Shown piece after piece: positions 12,985 to 31,951 of a stretch of DNA of 64,000 nucleotides. The DNA lies in assembly GCA_013146195.2 (NCBI GenBank), contig CM028377.1, forward strand, positions 61,519,285 through 61,583,284, written 5' to 3'. Numbering within the stretch: the stretch's first letter is position 1; each line of letters opens with the position of its first letter. This stretch comes from Codonopsis lanceolata. Its lineage: Eukaryota; Streptophyta; Magnoliopsida; Asterales; Campanulaceae. The position numbers and the translations under genes were made by a program. A model generated the notes under the pieces. The model was given only the letters and a program-made list of their open reading frames with translations. It was not told the origin of the DNA and searched no databases.

Positions 12985-15900
12985 TATTTTTTGATCCCCC
13001 ATGAGATGTCCCCATACCATCATACCACATTGGGTCGGAGACAAATCCCCGCTCGCGGTACTATATATTATGTTACGATATATGCAGACAGCTTTCGGAA
13101 CCTTCATATGAATAATAGCATCATGGAAAATTGGAGACTTACGCTCAAAAAGGCAAGGTCATCTATACATCGCATCAGCGAACCTCACTGCGTCATAACT
13201 ATGTGTTCATAGCCAGAGTGCAACATTACCCTTTGCAACTTCAGTTTCCCACTGGAAGATTTTTCAGCCTGAACAGGCAGACGGATTGGAGAATTTAAAA
13301 CATTCCAAACAATATATGCTCCCAGTCCAAAAAAAAGGTCCTATTTGACAAGTGAAACTTTTTAAGATTATATTTTTGCTTCTATATATTTCCTATAATG
13401 TGCACTAACATGGCAAAAAAAATTTGTGTGAAATGTATTTGATTTTTTTTTTCTAGGAAATATATATATTTTTAAAATATAGTGGAAGTTTATATGTTAA
13501 ATTTTAAAATGGAACTATCTTTTTGGGACAGAGCGTGTATTTTGGGGTATGAGCACAAGTGTTAAGCTGAGTGTGTGGAATACAAGAATAACTGAATCTT
13601 ATCTTGAGATATTAGAGGCAATGGTAACACTCAGGAACTCAGGAAATAAAGTTCATAGGTTTGAAAAATAGACCAATTAGAAGTGCTACTGAGGAGTCAT
13701 ATGATATAAGATGAAAATCCTTGGGTCAGCAAAGACGAATCCATTCTAGTCATTCAATTCGACCAATGCAAGGTCATCCAAATCACACTCATTCATATCC
13801 TTCTTTATTATTGATGTTCACCTTGGTTTTGGTCTTCCCCTTTCTTTAGCCTTGTTGTTGACATTGATACTATCACACTTCTAACGGGTGCAGTTAGTGG
13901 TCTATGTTGTGTGTGTACAAGTTATCTAAAGTAATTTTTTCTCTCTTCTTATCTTCCTATTGAGGCGACTTTTACCATCTTAGTTAAGATGGCGTAGTGG
14001 CATCCAAAGGTCAACCCTGATATGGCATGTTGAATTGTTAAGGGTTCAAGTATTAATGATAATGAAGACTTGAGGCAGGCATGCACAAACCAGCTGAAAA
14101 CGATCTAGAAATGATAGAAACAACTTGTCAGAAGAATGAAGGTATGAGCTTTATTTTATTTTATTATCCTGAGGGCAGTGGTAACTGGGAAGCATTCAAG
14201 CATGAATATTCCTGCTACGAGCTAATGAATAGCATATTGAGCCAGATCCACTTAGCAATAAGACAGCAAGAGATGTGCTAGTAATGTCATTATTTTTCCT
14301 CCTATAGCTAAGAAAGTTATGAAAAGAGATACCTTGTTTTCAATGAAACCTCGATGATGAATATATCTAAAACACTTATAAATATTATTAAAAATTCAAG
14401 ATAATCGAATTTATAATAAAAGATACATACTGCTTGAATAAATTTAAAGTTCGTTGAAGCTAGACCTGCAGCTTCTGCTGCTACCTTAGCATACTTCTCC
14501 ATCTTCCTATTTGGATCCACCCCAAACACAGTGAGATCATTATCAACTCCATAATATTTGAGATTAGGACCCGTCCCAATACCGATCTCCAAGATTTTCT
14601 TTGCATTTCCTCTCAATTTAGCAAACAACTGTGACTTATAACCTGCAATCTTACCAAGGAACAGACAGATTAGAGATTCAGATTATTCAAAAACATTCTG
14701 TGCACCATACCAACTTCTTATCAATCAACTGCTGAGTTTCTCTCAACCGAGGCCAAGTACGTTACTTACCTCAGCCTCGTATGATCTCATGCTTTTGTCC
14801 ATAGCTGATGCATAAAACTCCTCATACCAATCTGGTCTTGGAGGGTGAACTCTGTTTAACATAGCCTTCAAAGAGCATGCATGTATATCAATTTCATGAA
14901 CATTTAATGACTTCTAGGTCCATAATTATTACAAAAACAGTATGCTCACACTACTCCAGGAAAAGACACAAGCATAGGTGATAAAAGAATACAAAAAGTA
15001 GCCCAATATTATGCATTTGATTGGTTCACCGGCGAGCTCACAAGCAGGTAGTTTGATTCTAAGTAATCACATTCTAAATTAGTTAATGTATATGCATGAC
15101 ACATAAGCGTCAAAGTATAAGCTAATACTTTTGAATGCCTAGCAGTACTCCACAATAAAAATAGGCATTAGATGACTTTCCGAGATCAACTTAGCATTTA
15201 TCAGAACAAAGCTGGACAAGAATATATTTCTTTTGGTGTTTTCAGTGTAACTAATAATACTATTAATAATTTTGTTCTCTGTGAATTGGAAAATTGGTCA
15301 ATTTTAACTCTAAAAGATTAAAACAAAGAATAATTTTTAGGGTTCATTGCCTTTTAGTCCGTAAGATATTAATAACAAACTGGTCAAGAGAAAATTAATT
15401 GTTAAGTTTTATCTGACTATAACAGGCTTTGGTTTCGAGAAATACCGACTACATTACTCCCCAACCAAAGAATTTTTATCAATCGAGACAACATTTCTGA
15501 AGAGGCTAAAGAACGTGAAAATCCAAGAAGTCAATCTTCTCTCTGCAAAAGATACACGATCTCCACATTCCAGTACTAACAAAAGGAAGATTTTAAGACA
15601 GGTTAATGTAGCAAGTATTATTCAATACTCAAATTCCAAGAAAATGTTTGCTAAAAGTCATACAAACATTTTTTATAACAGAAATGAATGCAACTAATAA
15701 AGATAATAGGTGTTAAATTTCTCCCTTGATTTTTCAGTAGGACATTGTCATGCAATGATAATAGAATGGATGTTAACACATTCAAATCATCTAAGCCTCT
15801 ACATGATTTGTGTTAGTCTCATTGTTTCTTAGCCCAAAAGTTGAATTGTCCATGGACTATGTGCAACCTAGTATCTATAAAACAAACAGGAAGGTTGTTG

Positions 15901-17124
15901 ATTGTCTGGCCTATAGTTACCTAAAAACACATATCTACTAAGAAATGAGGATCAAAGAGTGTGAGTGGGGGTGTGAAAAGAAAGATAGGGACTCAAATAG
16001 CGGGGATAGAAGTTTGACGAGAGTGTTTTGTGTAGACAACTCCAATGGTTAAAAATGAAAAATATTATAGTCAATGACTCAATGAGAGCGCTTTTACACA
16101 CAAAACCAATTGCTCACACTTCACATGGTATAAGTTGAGATGGCTTTTCAAGACAACTACCGTATACATATTGCTGTCAAAACATGGAGGGTATATGTCC
16201 AATTATTATAAATATTTTATTAAAGCATTTCTACCTCTTTAAAAAAATCAAAAAGTTTGTTTTTATCCCGTCTTATTCTTAAATTATTTGTCATCTCCCT
16301 CAACAATTATGTGGATAATTTCAAAACTAAATCAATTAGAATCTTGTCTAACCTACTCCCATTTATGAACAAAGCAAACTCTTTTTAAATTAAAAAATCA
16401 AAATCATTAACAAAACTAACCATTTTACCTTTGCAGATCAAACTATTTTGAAGAAAGAACTTATATTATCTACTCCTACTCTCTCTCTCTCTCTCTAATA
16501 TTCATTTAATAGGATATAAATGAATTATATCCTCTTAAATAACCAAAAAAAAATTGAATGGAAGAGTGTCGGAAGGGGCATTAATCCGACTACAAAAGCT
16601 AGCTCGATTGGTAAATGGTAATGTACCAATTCTTCGTTTAATGCTAGACATTCGACATGGTTTGTTCAGGTGAAGAGGGGTCAGTGGATAAGGAAAAAGA
16701 CAACCCAGTCATCACTTTTATATATGAAAAAATACTACGGCTACAAGAAAGAAAATCAATAAATCCAATTTGTGTGGGATCGATGAAGTGATTGCTAAAT
16801 TAGCATTTACTATGTTCATACCATCGGTATGGGATCATCGTCAGGAAGTGAAATTAAAGCATTTGAGGGGTAAACTGGGAATAAAGCTGTTCCGACAGTT
16901 GCCACGAACTGTCTTCTCCGGCTTGTGCAGGAGCAGCTAATGCAAGATGACGTCAATTCGGGGAGGCTATGCTTTGTTTCTTCTTCAAAGCGCAAAGAAT
17001 CCGAATTCGTGGCATTGATGAAGGTCGTTTTTGAAGATCTTGAAGTTGTAATTGAAGATATGTTGGGAGTGAAGGGGAGAGGTGGTATTGAAGTAAAACG
17101 ATAAGCTGAATGGAGGTGCTTCAT
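11441..17124 (-). CDS. SAM-dependent methyltransferase, plastid-targeted (copy A, six exons)
   Basis: Coding exons on the minus strand: 17124-16822, 14865-14770, 14649-14431, 12426-12330, 11794-11729 and 11634-11441 (stop TAG). All junctions are GT-AG and the phases fit, giving 324 residues. Residues 1 to about 100 look like a plastid transit peptide (Ser/Thr-rich), followed by a twin-arginine stretch RRRQFVATVGTALFP that could direct the protein to the thylakoid lumen. The catalytic part has SAM motif I, ILEIGIGTGPN, the acidic residue in FGVDPN, the GDASMDAVVGTLVLCS segment, and EVRRVLKPGGLYLFVEH. This is the Methyltransf_11/UbiE-like class, close to plant proteins related to METTL7. The substrate cannot be told. 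A Helitron lies only 54 bp upstream of the ATG. Compared with copy B it has Phe for Cys in exon 1 and Ala for Val in exon 6. Confidence 0.85.
12525..12704. mobile_element. Stowaway MITE in intron 3 of copy A
   Basis: Flanked by TA on both sides. Terminal inverted repeats CTCCCTCCGTTCCGGGCAAAG on the left and its inverted form at gaacggagggag on the right. At 180 bp with no coding capacity, it fits a Tc1/mariner-derived Stowaway element. The other copy is at 27317-27498. Confidence 0.85.
12937..12984. repeat. Compound microsatellite (CT)n(AC)n(AT)n, short allele
   Basis: Lies in intron 3 of methyltransferase copy A. The matching tract in copy B (27727-27823) is about twice as long, mostly from a longer AT run. 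Confidence 0.9.
13317..13539. mobile_element. MITE-like insertion in intron 3 of copy A
   Basis: The left end, gctcccagtccaaaaa, and the right end, ttttgggacagagcg, form imperfect inverted repeats of the Stowaway pattern, with TA next to both. The interior is AT-rich. The matching copy in block B spans about 28155-28378. Confidence 0.55.
15041..16800 (-). other. Large first intron of methyltransferase copy A (part)
   Basis: The intron between coding exons 1 and 2 covers 14866-16821. It holds no open frame with a recognisable product, only AT-rich sequence and a short (CT)n run near 16480. The same is true of the matching stretch of copy B (29704-31648). Confidence 0.6.
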
Positions 17125-17352
17125 TCTTTTGTAGAGTTTGACTTGGGAGAAGTTGGATTGTATCTACTTTTAAGGAAACTAGTATCTCACCCGTGCGATG
17201 CACGGATTGTCTATAGTTTTAAAAACATATTTAAATAAAGTAGAATAATGAATAATTAAAAACGGTAATATGAAAAAAAATAACTAAACAAACAAACAAA
17301 AATTAATAAACACTAAAATTCAAGATAGAAACCTACATAAATTTCAAAGTTA

Positions 17353-20300
17353 TTACAAATTTTGGAATACTTCTTTATATACAACATTTGCCGTCGAACA
17401 TGTACGACTATTGCAACTATCACTATCACATAACAAAATTCGAAGGCCCTTCGGATTAGTAACTCTAGACAAAGCGACATACAATTGACCATGACTAAAA
17501 ACAGGTTTTTTCAAAAGAAGTCCTACGTTAGACAATGACTGACCCTGACTTTTATTTATAGACATTGCGTAAGACACCATTAGCGGAAATTGTCTTCTCT
17601 GGAATTTGAATGGAATTCGTGGATCGGATGGTGTCGATGACATTCTTGGAATCAAAAAGCACCACCAATTGCATTTTGATAGCACTCGACCTTCTAAAAC
17701 ATGGTTTCCTAACCTCGTAATAATTAACCTCGTACCATTGCATAACCCAAGGGAATGATCAATGTTACGAAGCAACATTACTGGAGTTCCAACCTTCAAA
17801 TTCAACTCATGATTTGGGATTCCAGAACCTGAAATTCCGTTTAAAATTTCAGGAGTATGTATATCATTCAAAAGACCAATGTTTCTATCAGAATGACACG
17901 GAGAATCTGAGCTCAAATACAGTCTTCCTTCAGCAGTGTTCTTCGATACCATGTAATCATTTATTGAATTAACCACATCAAGAGTCGGAGCCAGAATAGC
18001 TCTCTCTTCCAAAAATGATGAGTCGTCATGGCTGCTTCCAAATGAAGGGTATGTACTTTGTACAATTGCAACAATTGGATCGTCAAATTCCTTAAGCAGC
18101 AGCTGATCGGGAATATCAACAAAAGCACCATCATCATTTGGTTCACCAATTTTTCCATCGCCAATCTTCGCAATCCAATCAGCAAAAAGTTGCAATTCTT
18201 CATAACTCTCGTTGGACCCCATACTTTGTAATCTCATATTTTTCGTCAACCTCAATACAATACAATCCCTCCACAAATATGATGAATTAATAGTGGCATG
18301 AACGATGTCTTGTCTACTGCCCTTTGGAATAACAGGTAATATCTGTCGAAAATCTCCACCAAATACCATTGTTTTACCTCCAAATGGGATATTACCTCTA
18401 GATGGATGTATTAGTTTCATAATATCTCTCATACTTCGATCCAACGCTTCAAAACAATACTTATGCATCATTGGAGCCTCGTCCCATATAATAAGCTTGG
18501 CCTTCAGTATAAGCTCAGCAACATGACTCCCTTGCTTTATGTTGCAAGTTGAATCTTCATTTGGATTAAAAGGAATTGAAAATCGAGAATGAGCAGTTCT
18601 ACCACCAGGCAATAAAAGAGAAGCTATACCACTTGATGCCACGTTTAATACAATCTCTCCTTGCGATCTTAACCCAGCAGATAGAGTTTTCCAAATGAAT
18701 GTTTTCCCAGTACCTCCATAACCATACACAAAGAAAATCCTTCCAATATACTAGAATTAGGCGATTTGATGATAGTTTCATAAACATGGCGTTGCTCGTC
18801 ATTCAAATTTGACACAAACTTCTTGTGTTCTTGGCCAAGCTTACTCGATCATAAGACATTTCATCGTGTATTAATGCATTCTGCGATAAATGGAAAAACT
18901 CATCATCGGATATGGCATTGTTTGGAACTCACGTACACTCCTTCCCAAGCTTCTTAAAATCTTCTCAACCTCCACAAGTGCATAGTTCCTGATTTGATTC
19001 TCGTTTAATTCCAATCCTAGAAAATAAACAAAAATATATTACATTCATAACAATTGAATTAAAAACAATACTAATTGTTACATACCTTGATATTGGAACA
19101 AATTCGTTGCTTGTATAGAATGTCATCAGATAGATACGACCAACATGAATCCCAAACTACTTCAGGTCGACTTATAGATCCAGATGATAACAGAGTCGCA
19201 AAAAGAATCCTGATGGATTGAGCTGATGCCCATTGGCTAGCCTCTATGATTAATCGATATACTCTTTATCATCACTTAACAATCCTAATGCATAGCAAGC
19301 ATCCCGAAAAGAATGATAGTGTACACCATTAATTGAACACAAGTCATCATAGCAGGTAGCACCACGTACTACGTTTAGAAGGCATCTCAAATAGTACAGA
19401 TCGCCAGATCCTGGAGGAACAAAAAAAATCCTGCCAATTGCAAAACCTCTTTTCCTTGAGTCCATTCACGTGCACTTGATTTCCAAACAAATTTCATGGG
19501 AAACTCAGCATATGTTAATTTTCTACCTTCAGAATATTTCTTATTAGCTTCCATCCATGCCAAAAACATACTCTTATTGACTGAGTCTCTATCCATAAGA
19601 TTTTCAATTTTATCTGAATCTGAGAAAATAACATTTTGTTGATTTGGAAGATGAAAACTTAGACGTTCCACATGAGGATCCTTGTACTGTATTTCAAATC
19701 CAAAAATTCTCCATGCAGCTTCACAAGAAGAAATGTACCGACAATCGTAGTACAAATTAACCTCATCGATATTCTTCTTCGAATTATCTTCATCTGAGCT
19801 TTGGAAAAATGTCGCTGTCACACGATCGTTACCTTTGTTTATGTACTTAAACAAATATTTTATCGCACGAGATTGATTGCACCACTCCACATTCAAATGT
19901 GCTCCATAAGTAATCAATAAATATCGATTGTGAGGAACAACATGCCTATTGTCCAATAAAATTCCATTCTTAAGAATTGTTCTTCCATTATCCCTACGTC
20001 TATAAATCGGATAACCATCTTCATCAATTGTAGTCTTCTCAACAATTTTTTTTGGAAAATGCTTTGAACAACGACCATCTATCATGCAAGGAGATTTCCT
20101 TCGATCATCACCACAAGGACCGTGAATCATAAAATCTCGAACTGCAGCATAGTAGATTGGATCCTCATTTTCATCCGGAATCTCAGCCGAAATGATATGA
20201 TCAATTGCTTCTGCTGTTGGCGATTTGTCTTCATTATCAAGGAACAACAATATGTGAGCATGCGGCAATCCTCTTTTCTGAAACTCTATGGTATAAATAA

Positions 20301-21860
20301 CTGTCAAAAATTACACATATATTAACACCAATGTCTGTAAATGAAGTAACCTACTATTATAAACATTATATGCATAGATTAATATTAAACTATTTTACCT
20401 GATCGTACATTTCCAAAAATCTTGTTTTTACGAAGGTCTTCAATCAACGCATCAAGTTTAACTTTAAATACTCTGCACACAATATCGGCCGATCTTCGAG
20501 GCTTTAATGCCTGCTTACCAACAAATCGAACAACTTGAGGCCATTTCGGATTGCATGTTAATGTAAGGAATAAGTCTGGGTATCCTGCCCATTTACATAT
20601 AGCCATGGCGTCTTGATAGTTCTGTATCATATATCTAGCTCCTCGGTAAATGTTGAAGGCAATATAATTCGTTTTCCTTGAGTCGGCATCATTTTCACCA
20701 CGTATAAGAGCTTCATGCAAGCCTTTGTACATTTCACGCAATTGCTTTTGATGCAACCTGCGTCAATAAATGCACTTTTTCAATCATAGTGTATGCATCA
20801 ACGACAAATTGTTGAAACAACCTTCCAGAAAACAAAATTGTAGTCGGCTCACCATCCCTTTCATGCATTCTATATGCAAAGAATTCTCTTATACTAACTT
20901 TATTCCGTCCTCTTGATCCATCATTCGAAGTAGAAAATGGAATATCTTCTCGGTATCCATCTTCACCGTACGGAAAAAGCAAGGGATATTGTAGAGCAAG
21001 ATAAGCAGCATTCAACTCATGTATACGTTTAAGGTGTCCCGTTTGCGTCTCAACTACAATATCTCTATCACCCAACATTTCATCAAAATCACCGATTAAA
21101 GCGGCAACCTCGAGGCCAGGAAGATTATATCTTCTTGCGTCCCCACTTCGTCTACCGATCAATTTTAATTTCACATCTGTTTTTCCTTCATCAAACATTT
21201 TATCCTTTGCCATTCTAAAAGATTTCACCAAAACATTATTTTTATCTAGCATACTCTTTAGCTCAAATACAATTTCAACATGAAGATCGATACAATTGGG
21301 ATCTCCCCTGAAAAAGGTAATCAATTATATTAAAAAATTAATTATGTATAATAGTGCATACAAATAATACTAATTACAATATGTAAGATACTGAATTTAA
21401 AATAAGTACCTTCTACGAGAGCAATACGATTTGCGATTTCATTTTACGTATCATAAATGTATAGTTGTGCAAACTTAGGTGTTGCACCCATCGATGGAAG
21501 TAGGCTTCCAATTAAATGATAGTTTTGACCATGCGGCTTAAAAATGGGAGAGAGCCACCTTGATTAACACGAGAATCTATCTTGCCTCCCATTGAAGTGA
21601 AACAGAACATATTGTTATCTGAGCGTATGTTTTAGCGAAAGTGTTTACTTTTATATGTGTTTCCATATAACAATAATTGTAATTCAAGAGGCGGTGATTT
21701 TAGAGATGGAAGTTGAATTTTCCCTTACACAACATAAACCGTACTTTGGATTGCGGGACTTATAATGCCGAGAGATGATCTCTCTTCATACCAAAACCAA
21801 GAACCACAATAACTACACTTGAATGTTGGATCGGAAAGATCCCGATAACCTAAAAAAACA
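17353..21860 (-). pseudogene. Helitron RepHel (Rep plus PIF1-like helicase), disrupted
   Basis: Read on the minus strand. About 21860-21420 encodes the N-terminal region with a CSYCGSWFWYEERS zinc-type motif, already full of stops. 21324-20385 and 20307-19250 encode the Rep part, with the HuH motif in RGLPHAHIL and the tyrosine motif YLFKYINKG. 18840-17353 encodes the helicase, with LNDEQRHVYETII, Walker A YGYGGTGKT, Walker B LIIWDEAPM and the terminal VALSRVTNPKGL. There are frameshifts at about 18735 (just before Walker A) and about 19457. Apparent introns separate the Rep pieces. A further possible N-terminal exon is at 22490-22660. RepHel would nick and unwind DNA for rolling-circle transposition. 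This copy cannot make an intact protein. Confidence 0.85.
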
Positions 21861-23059
21861 ATTCTCAAATTTAGTTAACATTTAACGATTACATTATAAG
21901 AGATGGACGTACCAAGATTTTGGCAATAACATTACTTATATATTTGCATCAAGTAAACATAAAAAATATATTATAGTAGTTAAATATTCATTTATTTAAA
22001 ATAACATAAGACAATGTTATTGAAACGTGAAATTAAATACATGATAACATTCTAAAAATATAAAAGCCAAAAATAATACAACAAAAATATAAATTTCTAT
22101 TACAAATTGAAAAAAATAATTTTCATAAAATCCATACAAGTTTACATGATAGTTATTGAAAAATGTCAACTATTTAATATTAAACTTGCTTGACAAAGAA
22201 TTTTATAAAGTTATATTGATTTTATTACAATATTTTACAAAACGTTTAAATTGATTCAAATCTCATTATAATATCTTAATGGGATAAACATCAAACATTA
22301 TACAAAGAAAGGGAGTAGTAAATATTGTAGAATTAGTATTCAAACGATTGGATGAAATATATAACGCACAAAGTATTTTTATATTGTTTATATAAAAAAA
22401 TTAATTAAGCATGAACACAATTTATGAAATTGAATAAAACATATGTAATTTTATATATAAAAAATCAACGAACCTTTACATTCAGTTGGAGGCAATGATT
22501 CATGTAAGCGTAATTTTTTTTTCGGATTCAAAGTAACAATATTGGTGGATTCAACTTCATCATTCGTTATATCAATTATTGTTGAGGTACTTGGTTCTGT
22601 GATCGATGAAAAGCGAGACAAATGATAGTTTCTTGTATTCTGTCGAGTTGCCGTATCTGTAAAAACAAAGTGTAATAATGATGTTTATCTATATGCAAAA
22701 GGAAAAAAATAGTATAATAAGGTGTGTAATATCATACCATTTGTGATTTCTGATAAATGAGTTATTGATGATGGATGTAACACATTTCCAAAAGAATTTT
22801 CAACAATATAATGTTGCGAAGCAGCATTTTCTCCAAACTCATTCATATTTATGCCTGTTACATTATAAATACAAACACCAAAAATAACTTGTTATATAAT
22901 TATTGAAAATATAAAAAATTGAACTTTGGGTTTCAAGTATAAACACATAACAAATAAAATTATTTTGGTTGATACACTTTCCCAAATATTTTTCTCTCCA
23001 TTCGGCGTTCTCTTTTATCAACCAATAAATTCCAATTAAAAAATATTATTTATAAATGA

Positions 23060-23900
23060 TTAGATCATCTTCTAAGCGTGCACGACAACTGTAGTTCAAA
23101 ATGACAATTGTGCCAATAGAATGCGGTCGACATGTGATACAAATTTGGAAAATTTTTCGGTGAGACGAAGCGAAGGAGGAGGTGGAAGAAGAAGAAGGCC
23201 TGACGGAGGAGATAGAAGAAATATGAGAATGACGTAAAGGTCGGTTCGTTATGATTTTGCTTCACGGTCAATAATGTGATGCAAGATGCAAAATTGGATG
23301 ATGGATTAACTTGATGCATCACGGTGCAAAAATAGATAAGCGTAGTACAAAAATTGGGTTATGGATTTAACTTCGATGCATATCGATACAAAAATTGATG
23401 TATCGCGATGTAAAAATTAAAAGTCACGGTACAAAAATTGGATTACCCTAACAATATATGTTGAATGATGATAACAAATGATCAATGTGTCCAAATGTAA
23501 ATGGCCCACAGTTAGAAGTTGAGCCCAAACCAAAAGAAAACTAATTGAGTTTTCTTGGTATAGCCAAACCAAAAGAAAACTAATTGATATTTATTAAAAC
23601 TTTTCTTTTATGTAAAACTTTGATCTTATCTATAAATAGAAACCTATTACTTGCTGACCCTAGCACGCATTCACAGACATTTCTTCAGGTTTTTCGGTTC
23701 CCCCTCCCTCTCCATATTCTAGTCGGTTGAAATTCTCTAGAAACCCCATTCATAAACTACTTAATAGTATATAAAATGAGTTTCATCTCTCAATTCGATC
23801 ATGGTGTATACGTGTGTCTTTGGGAAAAAAAATGGTGTGGAACTACGTCATGGTTCGTTTATCAAACATTTTCTTTATATTCTTAATTTACATAATTTAA
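23060..23900. other. Uncharacterised segment before the gap, with a TATA-like motif
   Basis: No protein is recognisable. The sequence at 23634-23645, tctataaatagaaacc, is a good plant TATA box on the plus strand. It is followed by a pyrimidine-rich leader-like stretch (ttttcggttccccctccctc at 23690-23712) and two copies of aaccaaaagaaaactaattga at about 23527 and 23567. It could be the promoter end of another transposon or a Helitron passenger. Confidence 0.3.
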
Positions 23901-24000
23901 NNNNNNNNNNNNNNNNNNNNNNNNNNNNNNNNNNNNNNNNNNNNNNNNNNNNNNNNNNNNNNNNNNNNNNNNNNNNNNNNNNNNNNNNNNNNNNNNNNNN
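23901..24000. other. Assembly gap of 100 N
   Basis: Exactly 100 N, the usual placeholder for a gap of unknown size. The sequence immediately after it (24001) restarts at a point equal to 9181. Confidence 0.99.
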
Positions 24001-25479
24001 AGTTTATAACTCACTTCTTGATTTTAGTTTTTTCCTCATTCGAAAGACTTAGTCTCTTACGCTCATAGATTTCAAATCTACCGCTAGTGATTAAGCACCC
24101 CAGCGTGAAGTTAAAGTCAAGCTAATTGAAGATGTCCATGGAAGATCTCAAGCAAATAACCCACATTGCATTCATACCGGCAAACTTGTACTCCATCACA
24201 AGGGTTGTCGGTTGTGCAATAACAGTCGTCCAGGTTGGTCGGGTGCTTATAACTAAGTTGTTGGATTACTAGCTAATTGAACAATTTATAATATTATCTT
24301 CTCACATGGCTCTCACCATCTCACTTATATATCCCTCTCCACAGGGTATTTGGGATGGAAGGTGAGATATATGTCTTCAAAGGCTTATTTTCCATGAAAG
24401 CCCGCATGTATAGCTAAGTTCGAGTATATGTTGATGTACTAAGCATGTTCATCATTTTATGAACCTCTCTTGAATTATAATATTTTTTTAAATCTACATT
24501 CATATACTTATCTTCTCTCCTTATTCTTGTTTTATTTCATATAGTACTTTGCTCATGGAATATATGTATGCATCGGATGAAGATAAAAGTATATTGTTAT
24601 ATTTAGATCATTCTATTTACAATCACTTTAATCTCAATGTTATATTTGTTATTTGTTGTAGCACATTTGTTGTAAATGTTACATTTGAATTGCTACACAA
24701 GAAAAATCAGTATTATCTTGTAATCGTGCGTAAGAGAAGGATAATGTTGTTAATGATGGTGATATATGTAGTCTATACGATGAGCATATCATAGAGACCA
24801 ACAAAAAAACAAAGACTTTCATATACCTTTAGTATTTTCAATTTCTTGTATCGTTTTAAATCTAGATGATTTCCAGTGAGCACTTAAAATCCTTAATAAG
24901 TGCATCGTCAACTTATTCACAACATCGACTCCCCTCAAACTCTAATTATCACGTACTTTATGTGTGGTCATTTATTAAAAAAAGGTTAAAATATAAATTT
25001 ATGAGACAATAAGAAAACATCAAAATGCTACTTCTTTGTATTATATGTGTTTCTATTGGATTTTTGTTTGTTAGTTTTTTTTATTAAAATATATTGGATT
25101 ACTTTAAAGTTAAAAGCTTAGAAATCTTTAAAAAATCAATCCAGACCGCAAAACCCGATCACCAAGCCGAGACCGATTCGAATCAAGTCGAACCATCGTG
25201 ATTTGGTTTGATTTGGTTCGAAACTTCAAATGGTTTAGCTCAATTTAATTTTTTTTACGAGCCGATGACCTACTATTCAACTCATATAATGTTTCAAGTC
25301 AAACCAAACCAAACGATTTACACCCCCATTAAATAGTCGTGAATTGGAAAATAGCCCAGTCAATGAAGGCATAACTTTGAACTAATACATTACTTAAAGA
25401 GAAATACACACCAAAATATTGAAGAATATAATCATCAATGCATTGATGAGATAAGGGACAACATTTAAATACTTAATTA

Positions 25480-25660
25480 CTCCCTCCATTCCAAAGAAAT
25501 AGTTCACTATTCTATTTTGAGATGTTTCGCTTAAAGAGTTCACTTAAAAAAATTAAGACATAAATATGTTATTTTATTATTAATGAGCTACTAAAAATAT
25601 CATTTAAAAAAAACAATAATAACTTTTAAACGAGAACTCTTTGGCCAGAGCAGGAGTGTG
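25480..25660. mobile_element. Stowaway-type MITE (copy B counterpart)
   Basis: Same element as 10688-10867. The right end differs slightly (ggccagagcaggagtg). Confidence 0.65.
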
Positions 25661-26232
25661 TATGTTTTCTTTGTATAAACATGTGCCGTGTCATTGTAGG
25701 ATTGTACCTTGTGATTACAAATTATACCTTGTTCTTATAAAAGGTTTTTCTTACTGCAACAAGACTTAAGCATGCAACCACTTGCCAGTAACCAGTAATG
25801 GGTCTATACAAGTGTTGATAAGTTTAAAATCATATAAATCTAACAGGTTTGGTTTGTCAAAAACATAAAATAAAACGACACCTCAAAAGGAAGGGGTTTT
25901 AAAAAATGTAACTTTTGGAAAAGAAAGGGGCAGGCAAGTGTGGCATAAAAAGCAATAAAGTGACTAGCGAAATTTGGTCAACAAAAGCATGGACAATGTA
26001 TCCAAAAAGATGAACCAATGTGTATTATATCATATACACCAACATTATTTTACAGATGAGAAGCAGGTAATCACATTCTGAAAAATAGTTCATTTTGGAC
26101 ATAGCAAGCCCAACAATTCTGAAGAACTCAGAAGAGGTCCCGATATCAAGTTGCAGAGTGCTTCATTACTTTCAATTCAACCATGTCTTGATCTCAAGTT
26201 CTTCTGGCTATTTGAAGTTGCAATGTTGGCGC

Positions 26233-31951
<5,719 letters not shown>

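Larger units (their letters stand above)
9181..17178. repeat. Duplicated block, copy A (8 kb)
   Basis: Collinear with 24001-32005 along its whole length, with only scattered substitutions and small indels. It holds the hAT-like right end, two or more MITEs and the complete methyltransferase gene. Similarity begins at 9181, which matches the first base after the N gap (24001), and stops at the base before the Helitron terminus at 17179. Divergence is highest in the first 700 bp or so (9500-9900 against 24310-24700). Confidence 0.95.
17179..23900 (-). mobile_element. Helitron, 5' end not reached before the assembly gap
   Basis: Read on the minus strand, the 3' end has the textbook form: a hairpin CCGTGC-ATC-GCACGG (17205-17191), 8 bases, then CTAG (17182-17179), followed by a host T. 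The host side reads ggaaa before the element, so insertion was between A and T as Helitrons require. The uninterrupted site ggaaattattt is preserved in copy B at 32001-32011. The element carries broken RepHel coding sequence. No TC-type 5' end joined to ttattt is present before the N gap, so the outer end is missing or lies in the gap. The part beyond 23060 is assigned only by position. Confidence 0.85.

Noticed and set aside
12916..13212. 98-codon plus-strand frame in methyltransferase intron 3
   Set aside because: It begins in the CT/AC/AT microsatellite and has no conserved sequence. Both strands are open there by composition.
24549..24794. 81-codon frame starting MLMEYMYASDEDKS
   Set aside because: In copy A (9771-10000) the same region is broken by indels, and it lies inside the hAT-like element. 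No known protein.
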